A stretch of DNA of 5,901 nucleotides, from the NCBI GenBank assembly GCA_018659505.1, contig JABJMI010000621.1:1-5901 (forward strand). The letters run 5' to 3'. The notes under the pieces were generated by a model. The model was not told the origin of the DNA. It saw only the letters and a program-made list of their open reading frames with translations, and did no database searches. A program made the position numbers and the translations under genes. The stretch is from Planctomicrobium sp. (lineage in GTDB: Bacteria > Planctomycetota > Planctomycetia > Planctomycetales > Planctomycetaceae). Shown piece after piece: positions 1 through 5,277 of the stretch (positions are counted from its first letter, which is position 1; each line of letters begins with the position of its first letter).

Positions 1-56
1 AATTGGAAGCACAAGAAAAAGGCTGACCAAAGCACGCTGCAAAGAAAAGAATTGAA

Positions 57-81
57 ACACGGAGACACGGAGGACACAGAG
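57..81. repeat. Short tandem repeat, three units of ACACGGAG
   Basis: Three units lie in a row: ACACGGAG (57-64), ACACGGAG (65-72), then a single G and ACACAGAG (74-81). The stretch contains no gene. From memory, similar CACGGAG/CACAGAG strings recur as short interspersed intergenic repeats in planctomycete and other environmental bacterial genomes; this is recollection, not a search. Function unknown. Confidence 0.5.
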
Positions 82-111
82 AGAAGCCAATGGGCTGCCA
101 CACAATTCACT

Positions 112-148
112 AAAAAAAGCGACCAGACAATACTCTTGTCTGGTCGCT
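112..148 (-). terminator. Rho-independent terminator of the YTV repeat-protein gene
   Basis: A perfect 13-bp stem pairs AGCGACCAGACAA (118-130) with its reverse complement (136-148) around a 5-nt loop. On the minus strand the stem runs straight into seven T residues (complement of A112-118). It lies about 105 nt past the stop codon of the minus-strand gene ending at 254, the only minus-strand gene seen upstream of it. Sequence and position both fit an intrinsic terminator. The second inverted repeat at 174-211 would be transcribed just before it. Confidence 0.85.
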
Positions 149-173
149 AATTGCTTAGTTCTCAATGAGCCAA

Positions 174-220
174 TCATCGAGCAGCACACGATGAAGTGTG
201 CTGCTCGATGAATCGTTTTT
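174..220. terminator. Long perfect inverted repeat, possible plus-strand terminator
   Basis: A 16-bp perfect stem (174-189 with 196-211) encloses a 6-nt loop; the core arm is CATCGAGCAGCACAC. Five T residues follow on the plus strand at 216-220, about 4 nt past the stem; no T-run follows on the minus strand. It could end plus-strand transcription entering from the left, or act as a 3'-end-stabilising hairpin in the transcript of the minus-strand gene at 254-1642. The T-run is short and displaced, so termination is uncertain; the hairpin itself is clear. Confidence 0.5.
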
Positions 221-221
221 G

Positions 222-250
222 CTCTCAACTCTCAACCTTAGACTCTCAAC
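222..250. repeat. Three copies of CTCTCAAC beside the YTV gene stop
   Basis: CTCTCAAC occurs at 222-229, 229-236 (sharing one base) and 243-250, ending 3 nt from the stop codon of the minus-strand gene. On that gene's strand the unit reads GTTGAGAG. It is a simple short repeat of unknown function in the 3' untranslated region. Confidence 0.45.
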
Positions 251-253
251 CAA

Positions 254-1642
254 TTACGCTGCTGGTCCGGTTGGGATGACTGGTTCTGTCGCTGGTCCAG
301 CTTCTTCTTGAACGGCAGGTTGCGACATTGTTGGGTCAGCTTGTGGAATTGGCTTCGCTGCGTCGTGTTGAATGGTTCCGCAGTTGCCGGTGGCACATCC
401 GCCGAGTCCGGTGGGGACTCCGCAGCTACCGCATGGTTGAACGGTCATACATTCTTGAACGGGGACCATCTTACAGACTTCGTAAGCGACCTGTCTTGGA
501 ATGACTTTGGTGACCATACGTGTGACAGTGAACGGCTCTTGTCGTGTCACTTGTCGTGCGACTTTGTGAGTCGTTGTGTAAGGAACTTTCTTGACGGTGC
601 AGAATGGGATTTTACGAGTTTTAACTTCGGTGACCATTTTGCAAGTTTGCGTTGGGATGCGACGGGTTTTCACTTCGCAAACCATCTTGCAGGTTCTGAC
701 AGGAATCTGTTGCGTCTTTGTTTCACAAACCCAGCGACAAACTCGAACAGGACAGTTCTCAACGACTTGTTCTGGAACCATTTTGCAGACCTGGATCGGG
801 CAGTTCTCAACAACTTGTTGAGGGACCATTCGGCAGACCTGAACTGGGCAGACTTGTTTGACTACTTGTGGAACGTATCTCGTACAAGGAACCTGTTGGG
901 TGACAACTCGAGGGCAAACTCTTTGCACACATTTTGTGCAACCCGGTCCTCGAACTGGCCATGAGTAAGGAACCCCAAACAATGGTCCGCGTCGGCAACC
1001 CATCATCCATGGTCCCGGCGTTCTGACTTGTTGATTTACAACCTGTGGGACAACACGTTGAACGGTACGGTAAGTTGTGACGGGTCGCATGACTGTGTAG
1101 CAGCGTTCCTGATTCACAGTTTCTGTCACTTGCTTCATGACAGTTCGCGTGACTTGGCGATTGACCGTTTCCGTCACTTGACGCATGACGGTGCGAGTCC
1201 GTTGGCGGTTCTGAGTTTCCCAAACCGGACGACGAACCTGATAACTTTCCTGACGATAGTTCGTTTCCCAAACTGGTCGCTGAACTGTGTATTCTTGTTC
1301 TTGATAGCCAGTCTCGTAGACAGGTCGTGAAACCTCATACTGTTCTTCGCGAACTTGTTGTTCGACAACATCTCGATAGCAAGTCTGCTGGACGTCGTCG
1401 TAAACTGTTTCGCACACGGTTCGATTGCAGGTTTCCTGAACCGGTTCGCAGACTGTTTCATAGACAGTGCGGTAGCATGTTTCTCGCTGCACTTTGCAAG
1501 CGGTGTAACAAGCGGTTGGTTGGCAGGCAGTCACGGGACAGCGGTGATAGCCAGCAGTTCCGCAGAACCAGTTTGCTTGTGCCGTCCCTCCGGTGGAGAA
1601 CGCCATGGCAAATGCCGCGACTCCCCATAACAAAAATCTCAT
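254..1642 (-). CDS. Secreted cysteine-rich YTV-type tandem-repeat protein
   Basis: This 462-residue protein is predicted to be exported and structural or envelope-associated. Residues 1-23 form a signal peptide: MRF, a hydrophobic core, then AQA before NW, a good signal peptidase I site. Residues 51-194 are nine tandem 16-residue units of the type ..YTVxRPVxETxxR. A glycine/proline-rich linker with GCRRGP follows (about 195-242). Six more 16-residue units, of the CPVQVCKMVPEQVVEN type, occupy 265-360, with weaker repeats to about 400. The tail is rich in Cys/Gly, then Pro/Ala/Glu. Many cysteines suggest disulfide cross-linking outside the cytoplasm. The pattern matches YTV-domain proteins known from Rhodopirellula, which are linked by inference with the proteinaceous envelope. 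The ATG at 1642 was chosen because GAGGAG lies 6 nt upstream and the signal peptide starts there; a longer in-frame start at 1765 would add 41 residues in front of the signal peptide. It stands alone and has its own terminator. Confidence 0.9.
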   Translation of the reverse strand: MRFLLWGVAAFAMAFSTGGTAQANWFCGTAGYHRCPVTACQPTACYTACKVQRETCYRTVYETVCEPVQETCNRTVCETVYDDVQQTCYRDVVEQQVREEQYEVSRPVYETGYQEQEYTVQRPVWETNYRQESYQVRRPVWETQNRQRTRTVMRQVTETVNRQVTRTVMKQVTETVNQERCYTVMRPVTTYRTVQRVVPQVVNQQVRTPGPWMMGCRRGPLFGVPYSWPVRGPGCTKCVQRVCPRVVTQQVPCTRYVPQVVKQVCPVQVCRMVPQQVVENCPIQVCKMVPEQVVENCPVRVCRWVCETKTQQIPVRTCKMVCEVKTRRIPTQTCKMVTEVKTRKIPFCTVKKVPYTTTHKVARQVTRQEPFTVTRMVTKVIPRQVAYEVCKMVPVQECMTVQPCGSCGVPTGLGGCATGNCGTIQHDAAKPIPQADPTMSQPAVQEEAGPATEPVIPTGPAA

Positions 1643-1648
1643 CTTCAA

Positions 1649-1654
1649 CTCCTC
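1649..1654 (-). promoter_or_regulatory. Ribosome binding site GAGGAG that fixes the YTV gene start
   Basis: On the minus strand GAGGAG lies 6 nt before the ATG at 1642. It is the best Shine-Dalgarno match in the window. It decides for the start at 1642 over the upstream in-frame candidate at 1765, which lacks one. Confidence 0.8.
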
Positions 1655-1709
1655 ATTGGTGTAAAAATCAATTGTTCCAGTAGAATCGTCCTGATTCCTA
1701 CACGCCTCC

Positions 1710-1738
1710 ATTTTGCCAAACTTTGTCCCGAAGTTCAA
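1710..1738 (-). promoter_or_regulatory. Candidate sigma-70-like promoter of the YTV gene
   Basis: On the minus strand TTGAAC (1733-1738) and CAAAAT (1710-1715) are separated by 17 nt. Each matches the -35 or -10 consensus at 4 of 6 positions. Transcription would start near 1703, giving a leader of about 60 nt. It is one plausible choice in AT-rich DNA and is weak evidence alone. Confidence 0.3.
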
Positions 1739-2141
1739 ATGAATCTTTCGGGGATCGCTCAACATCCGAGCAAATCAGTTTTGGCTTCCTCGTGCCTTCT
1801 ATTCACTTAAATAATACAGCTTACCTGAGACAAACTTCAGTCAAAACAGGCTTTATCATTGCTGAGGGTTGTGAAAATAGGCAACATCCGGAACATTCGG
1901 AAAAGTTTTACATTCAATTGCACTGAAATCGTTCAACGTGGATGATTGAAATTCAACGGGTCCAGCCGAAAGATGGTGGTTCTGCAAATTTGTCCCTTCC
2001 CTCCACAATGGAGGAGCGATTTCATTAAACGGGTCGCTGTGGGGAAAATGAAAACTAAATGTAGTGAGAAGGGACACGTTGAGCCGCTTATCGGCGAACG
2101 ATAAGACGGGGTTCGCTTCGCTCACTCAAAACCAATAATTG
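1739..2141. other. Intergenic stretch between divergent transcription units
   Basis: No convincing gene is visible. The open frames here (plus 1723-1926, minus 1856-2125) start at TTG or GTG without a Shine-Dalgarno site and resemble no family I know. Two small hairpins are present: CCTCCA-caa-TGGAGG (2000-2014) and CTTATCG-gcgaa-CGATAAG (2087-2105). Neither has a T-run, so neither looks like a terminator. I see no tRNA, no transposase remnant and no long repeat. Being upstream of both flanking genes, the stretch probably holds regulatory DNA. Confidence 0.5.
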
Positions 2142-2171
2142 TTTATCCCACGTCATGAATTTCGCTAGAAT
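2142..2171 (+). promoter_or_regulatory. Candidate promoter of the CPBP protease gene
   Basis: TAGAAT at 2166-2171 matches the -10 consensus at 5 of 6 positions. The -35 region is poor (TTTATC at 2142-2147 with an 18-nt spacer). A start near 2178 would leave a leader of about 25 nt before the ATG at 2204. The -10 box is the only good part of the evidence. Confidence 0.3.
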
Positions 2172-2203
2172 TGCAATCTGCCTACGCTGGAGATTAAACG
2201 AAC

Positions 2204-3055
2204 ATGGACGCACCGCGACTTACAATTTTCCGAACGCTACTTCCGATTGCTCCGTTCGTCGTGGTGATCATTGGTCCTAATCTTGTCTTCCTCGATGCCT
2301 CTACTCACGTTGAGAACCGACCGAAGATTGTGACCCGTCGAGACGCTGAGGGTCGTACCGTCACTGAATCGACGCAGCGAGAAGTGACGATGGTCGATCT
2401 CCTGTGGAGACTTGGTCCGTATGCGGTCTCTTCATCGAGTACGCCCATCAGAACTTTCCTTTACCAAACTCATTGCAGCGTGCCCGAAGAAGCACTAGCT
2501 GTTTCTCTGATACGAGCGCGAGCATGGGTTGCTGTCTGCCTCTTTCCAATTGCCTTGATGATTTCGATTGTGGTTGGTCGCCTTTCGCACTGGCATTCGG
2601 GCATGAGTGTTCCGAGTTCTCGATTCTATTCGCCTGTGCAAACAGTTGGTACGTGCTTGGGGATTCTCTTTGTATGTGTCGTCGGTTTCGCGAGCATGAA
2701 TTCATTGTGGCCAGCCGGTGTCAGTGAGTTGGTGCGGTGGCTCCGATTCAGTGTTACTGGAATCATTCCATTCATGTCTCTCGTGATCGTTGCGCCGATT
2801 GCCGAAGAGTTGGTCTTTCGTTCCGGTGTCTGTCGTCTTCTGGTCGAGCGAATTGGTCCGGTCGCTGGAATTTTCTTACAGGCCTTGCTGTTCGGCAGCG
2901 TACACCTCGCCACGCCGCTGCACATGGCAGTCGGGTTTATCGGAGGAATCGTGCTGGGTTCGGTTTACATCTACAGTCGCAGCTTAACCGCGTCGATTTT
3001 CCTCCACGCTGGCGCAAACTTCATTCTCGCTGTGGCATGTCTCACAATTGCGTGA
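2204..3055 (+). CDS. CPBP-family (CAAX/Abi) intramembrane metalloprotease
   Basis: This 283-residue integral membrane protein carries the CPBP (Abi, PF02517) signature in its C-terminal third. Motif 1 is EELVFR with E201, E202 and R206; motif 2 is FGSVH with F230 and H234; motif 3 is HAGAN with H268 and N272. In Rce1-type members the glutamates and histidines form the active site, and all are present here, so it should be catalytically competent. Bacterial members include bacteriocin-immunity and protein-processing proteases; the substrate cannot be inferred. Likely membrane segments are about 13-31, 105-125, 146-166, 184-199, 219-238, 240-257 and 263-282. A polar loop at about 32-104 follows the first helix and has no motif I recognise. 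GGAGA lies 10 nt before the ATG. The TGA stop falls inside the conserved start of the attC-like repeat at 3051, as expected if the gene is a cassette. Confidence 0.88.
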   Translation: MDAPRLTIFRTLLPIAPFVVVIIGPNLVFLDASTHVENRPKIVTRRDAEGRTVTESTQREVTMVDLLWRLGPYAVSSSSTPIRTFLYQTHCSVPEEALAVSLIRARAWVAVCLFPIALMISIVVGRLSHWHSGMSVPSSRFYSPVQTVGTCLGILFVCVVGFASMNSLWPAGVSELVRWLRFSVTGIIPFMSLVIVAPIAEELVFRSGVCRLLVERIGPVAGIFLQALLFGSVHLATPLHMAVGFIGGIVLGSVYIYSRSLTASIFLHAGANFILAVACLTIA

Positions 3056-3175
3056 ACTCTTCAAGCACGAAGCCCGCTGGTCTGTCGGGTTTTCAAGGTC
3101 TGTTGCTTTGTTTAGACTTGTTGTTGTTCAAACATTGCACTCGCTGGATCGCGTACCCTGTGAACTTAATCGTTA
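3051..3175 (+). repeat. Copy 1 of a ~125-bp attC-like element
   Basis: The 125-bp element matches 4818-4941 at about 86% identity (roughly 17 differences, one a single-base gap). The first 28 and last 20 bases are identical. The left end reads CGTGAAC-TC-TTCAAG and the right end CTTAA-TC-GTTA, after which the copies diverge. AAC pairs with GTT. TTCAAG pairs with CTTAA leaving one unpaired C, the hallmark of attC L-boxes. The following bases give GTTATGC, one base off the GTTRRRY core. Differences from canonical attC: the R-box pairing covers only 3 bp and the R-L spacers are 2 nt, not about 5. The repeat is certain; the attC identity is inferred. It follows the protease gene and precedes the DUF4365 gene. 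Confidence 0.75.
3070..3093 (+). terminator. Terminator-like hairpin inside repeat copy 1
   Basis: AAGCCCG (3070-3076) pairs with CGGGTTT (3086-3092), including one G-T pair, around a 9-nt loop. Four T residues (3090-3093) follow the GC-rich part. It starts 14 nt after the protease stop codon and could end that transcript. In an attC it would form part of the variable terminal structure. The T-run is short, so termination may be partial. Confidence 0.45.
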
Positions 3176-3183
3176 TGCCGCAT

Positions 3184-3187
3184 GGAG
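3184..3187 (+). promoter_or_regulatory. GGAG ribosome binding site for the TTG start at 3198
   Basis: GGAG lies 10 nt before a TTG at 3198. An in-frame TGA at 3189-3191 rules out any earlier start. The next ATG, at 3237, has a poorer site and would remove N-terminal residues (TERIG) usual in DUF4365 proteins. TTG is therefore preferred. Confidence 0.55.
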
Positions 3188-3197
3188 TTGAACTCAC

Positions 3198-4433
3198 TTG
3201 AAGGCTCAAGACACTGATCGCACAGAGCGGATAGGCATGGGGATCGCGATGTCCGCGTTCGAGTCTCAAGACTTCGCCTTTCGCGAACAATCCGAAAGCG
3301 ATTATGGAATCGACGCTCACGCCGAACGAATCGAAGGTGAAAAAGCGAGCGGTCGATTATTGGCAGTCCAGCTCAAGTCCGGGGCCAGCTATCTATCCGA
3401 AACATGTGCGGAGGGCTACGTCTACCGCACCGACAAGAAACACGCCGAATACTGGCTGAATCACTCGTTGCCTGTTTTGATTTGTCTGTGCGACACCGAC
3501 GCAAAGAAGGTGTTTTGGCAGGTTGTAACTTCTGACACGGCACAATCTACAGGCAAGGGGTTCAAGTTCGTCGTGCCGACGTCGCAACAAGTCGAATTGT
3601 CTTCAGTTAGCGCCCTTCGTGACCTGCTCTCACCAGTTGTGGCCGCCGATCGCTATACCACATTCAAGACCGATGACACGAGCCACGGAGCCGCGAAACG
3701 CTATTCTATCGAGGTGGTTCTCAATGCCACGATGAGCAAGGCAGAAGTGGCAGCGATTGTTCGTCAAGTAACAAACGAGGGGCAAAAGCGCCGATACCAT
3801 CGCAACCATCTGATTGAACGCCAATGGGGCGACACTGATGCACATGTTGTCTGGACGTTTATTTATCCTAGTGCTGAAGACCACAAGCGTCGCAATCACA
3901 TTTGCCGCAGCATATGGATCAACGAGTCCCTCGACCCAAATTTCAGGCCCCTTGGGTTTGACGGCGAGAACGTGGGTGACAACGTAATTGTGGATTGGAG
4001 TAGCAATTACGATTTCCTTGCTGAGCTCGTGGCGACAAAGACGCTTTCAAAGGAAGATTGGTTCGCAGAAGTGTTGCCGCGAATTGGCGAATTAACGTCC
4101 GCTCTAAATGTGATTGAGACGCACTTGCTCGCTTTATCTCAAGGCGATATTGATGAGGCTGCCTTTATCACTTCCACCGAAGGAGAGCGAAAGCGAATTG
4201 ATGAAATCTACTTCGAGTTAACAGATTTGCCATTTGCGCCGTTCGAGTGCAATGATGTAGATGAAAAGGTGCAAAGTTTTGTTGCGTATCTCCACAACAT
4301 ATGGCTGTTCTACTCTGAGAATGGCAGAACAAAATGGGATGAGAAAAACAGACTTGAACAGGCACTTCAGCAGCGTTCGTATGCACGCGAAACTCTGGCC
4401 CACTACGAGTATGAACTGGCCAAGGTTCGCTGA
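3198..4433 (+). CDS. DUF4365 protein with PD-(D/E)XK-like nuclease signature
   Basis: This 411-residue soluble protein has an N-terminal DUF4365 domain at about residues 5-150. The recognisable part is TERIG (9-13), SDYGIDAHAE (34-43) and GRLLAVQLKSG (52-62). D39, E43, Q58 and K60 fit the D...E/QxK layout of PD-(D/E)XK nucleases. From family knowledge, DUF4365 is a putative nuclease found with restriction, defence or mobile genes; no substrate can be inferred. Residues 150-411 are unfamiliar: a mixed region to about 270, then a mostly helical, charged C-terminal part, possibly for regulation or target recognition. I see no membrane segment or signal peptide. The start is a TTG 22 nt after the attC-like repeat, and a terminator-like hairpin begins 6 nt after the stop. 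It is in the same direction as both neighbouring genes. Domain call is firm; nuclease activity is inference. Confidence 0.85.
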   Translation: MKAQDTDRTERIGMGIAMSAFESQDFAFREQSESDYGIDAHAERIEGEKASGRLLAVQLKSGASYLSETCAEGYVYRTDKKHAEYWLNHSLPVLICLCDTDAKKVFWQVVTSDTAQSTGKGFKFVVPTSQQVELSSVSALRDLLSPVVAADRYTTFKTDDTSHGAAKRYSIEVVLNATMSKAEVAAIVRQVTNEGQKRRYHRNHLIERQWGDTDAHVVWTFIYPSAEDHKRRNHICRSIWINESLDPNFRPLGFDGENVGDNVIVDWSSNYDFLAELVATKTLSKEDWFAEVLPRIGELTSALNVIETHLLALSQGDIDEAAFITSTEGERKRIDEIYFELTDLPFAPFECNDVDEKVQSFVAYLHNIWLFYSENGRTKWDEKNRLEQALQQRSYARETLAHYEYELAKVR

Positions 4434-4439
4434 AATGGC

Positions 4440-4465
4440 GGCATAACATCTCTATGGCCTTTTTT
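4440..4465 (+). terminator. Probable terminator of the DUF4365 gene
   Basis: GGCATA (4440-4445) pairs with TATG-g-CC (4453-4459): six base pairs with one bulged G and a 7-nt loop. Six T residues follow at once (4460-4465). It starts just after the stop codon at 4431-4433. The stem is short but its position and T-run fit an intrinsic terminator. Confidence 0.45.
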
Positions 4466-4817
4466 GTCAAGTAAGGGTTGGGGGTGCGGTCCTTTATTTT
4501 TCAAGGTCGAAGGGAATTTGTTTTTCCTTCTCTTGTGGGGACTCTTTATGTCAGACGCTGAGAACTCTCTGAGTTCGGGGTTGTGCCGCTTGGATTCGGT
4601 TTCTTGGTTCGTCTTTCAAACGTGAGTCCGAAGAACGTCCTAAACATCGCAGTCTTCTTTCTTTGGGGGAGGTCGATCAACACTTCATCAACTGCGTGAA
4701 CCGGAGGGGCGAATCCTGTCGGGGATTGAACGCTATGAGTAACATCACCAACCGGGTTATACTTGTCGATTACTTCATATGTTGGGCATGGAGCATTTTG
4801 ACTCATTCACCGCTTGG
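4466..4817. other. Non-coding stretch between the DUF4365 gene and repeat copy 2
   Basis: About 350 bp hold no gene I can support. The plus strand is G/T-rich at the left end. The longest local frame is on the minus strand (4546-4806, 86 residues, ATG, no Shine-Dalgarno site). Its Pro/Ser/Thr-rich product has no motif I recognise; it is most likely chance or a remnant. A plus-strand frame at 4663-4929 runs into repeat copy 2 and encodes nothing recognisable. One small hairpin, GAACTC-tct-GAGTTC, lies at 4562-4576. If the cassette reading is right, this is an unusually long non-coding 3' part of a cassette, or a decayed cassette that lost its attC. Confidence 0.45.
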
Positions 4818-4941
4818 CGTGAACTCTTCAAGCACGAAGCCCGCTAATCTGGCGGGTTTTCAACGTCTGCTGCTTTGTTTAGACTCGTTGTTGTTAAAAC
4901 TCCACCTCACCGGGTCGCGTGCCCTGTGAACTTAATCGTTA
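4818..4941 (+). repeat. Copy 2 of the ~125-bp attC-like element
   Basis: This 124-bp copy has the same ends as 3051-3175 (CGTGAAC-TC-TTCAAG and CTTAA-TC-GTTA). Here the right boundary reads GTTAGGT, an exact match to the attC R-box consensus GTTRRRY. Most differences between the copies lie in the middle, around 4891-4910, as expected for attC sites whose ends are constrained and centre variable. GCACG (4832-4836) can also pair with CGTGC (4918-4922), extending the fold, but copy 1 preserves this only partly. The DUF1963-like gene starts 12 nt after the element, the usual distance for a cassette gene. Repeat certain, integron role inferred. Confidence 0.75.
4837..4860 (+). terminator. Terminator-like hairpin inside repeat copy 2
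   Basis: AAGCCCGC (4837-4844) pairs with GCGGGTTT (4852-4859), with one G-T pair and a 7-nt loop, ending in four T residues (4857-4860). The stem is one base pair longer than in copy 1. No plus-strand gene lies directly upstream, so its presence here follows from the repeat and not from a nearby stop codon. Confidence 0.4.
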
Positions 4942-4952
4942 GGTACTTTAAG

Positions 4953-5207
4953 ATGGGAACTCTTCCAGAAACTCGATTGGTTCCTCTCACAATCCCCGTT
5001 GGCGTACCTCCTGCCACAAAACTTGGAGGTGACCCTGAATGGATTCAACTTGAATGGAAACCTGAGTGTTGCGGAGAAAGAATGACCTTCCTCGGTCAAA
5101 TTGATTCACTGGATATACTCGAAGCACACTTGCCAGATAGTGCGATCGTCTATGTGTTTTTCTGTTCGAAGTGTTTTGAAACCGAATCGCAACTCCAATG
5201 TTGCTAG
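4953..5207 (+). CDS. Small YwqG/DUF1963-like cysteine-rich protein
   Basis: This 84-residue soluble protein has the order of short motifs I associate with YwqG/DUF1963 proteins: LGGDPEWIQ (24-32), PECCGERMTFLGQIDS (37-52), and AIVYVFFCSKC (64-74) followed by a final CC (83-84). Full family members are about three times longer, so this is a minimal version carrying only the core. C39/C40, C71 and C74 could bind a metal ion, probably zinc; this is inference from CxxC spacing. The family has no settled biochemical function. The ATG at 4953 was chosen because it is the first one after the repeat and the AGG of GTTAGGT (4941-4943) lies 9 nt upstream, so the element boundary would supply the ribosome binding site. 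A longer frame from 4875 would translate the repeat and is rejected. Confidence 0.72.
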   Translation: MGTLPETRLVPLTIPVGVPPATKLGGDPEWIQLEWKPECCGERMTFLGQIDSLDILEAHLPDSAIVYVFFCSKCFETESQLQCC

Positions 5208-5211
5208 CCGG

Positions 5212-5218
5212 ATCTAAC
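5212..5218 (+). other. Isolated ATCTAAC, possible attC R''-like half-site
   Basis: ATCTAAC fits the attC left-box consensus RYYYAAC exactly and begins 5 nt after the stop of the DUF1963-like gene, where a cassette's attC should start. No matching GTTRRRY or paired L-box is found before the next gene at 5278. It is a chance match or the stump of a deleted site. Confidence 0.2.
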
Positions 5219-5277
5219 AAGCAAGTGCAATTGATCTGAAGCGTTCGCTGACAAGACCATCATATTTTACTTTTGAA

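Noticed and set aside
308..964. Plus-strand 218-residue open frame opposite the YTV gene
   Set aside because: It is antisense to a well-supported repeat gene; the low-complexity 48-bp repeats keep the opposite frame open. No Shine-Dalgarno site or domain.
1643..1765. Longer start for the YTV protein (41 extra residues)
   Set aside because: It would put polar residues before a clear signal peptide, and the good Shine-Dalgarno site belongs to the start at 1642.
1856..2125. Minus-strand 89-residue frame
   Set aside because: GTG start without a ribosome binding site, no recognisable family, and a composition like translated intergenic DNA.
4663..4929. Plus-strand 88-residue frame across repeat copy 2
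   Set aside because: Its C-terminal half is just the repeat translated; a similar peptide appears from copy 1 in an out-of-frame reading. No ribosome binding site.
3051..4941. The two repeats as terminal repeats of a transposon
   Set aside because: They are direct and not inverted, no transposase lies between them, and no target duplication is visible at their edges. Cassette sites fit better.
4875..4952. N-terminal extension of the DUF1963-like protein
   Set aside because: It would translate the end of the repeat element, whose conservation is explained as a nucleotide-level element.
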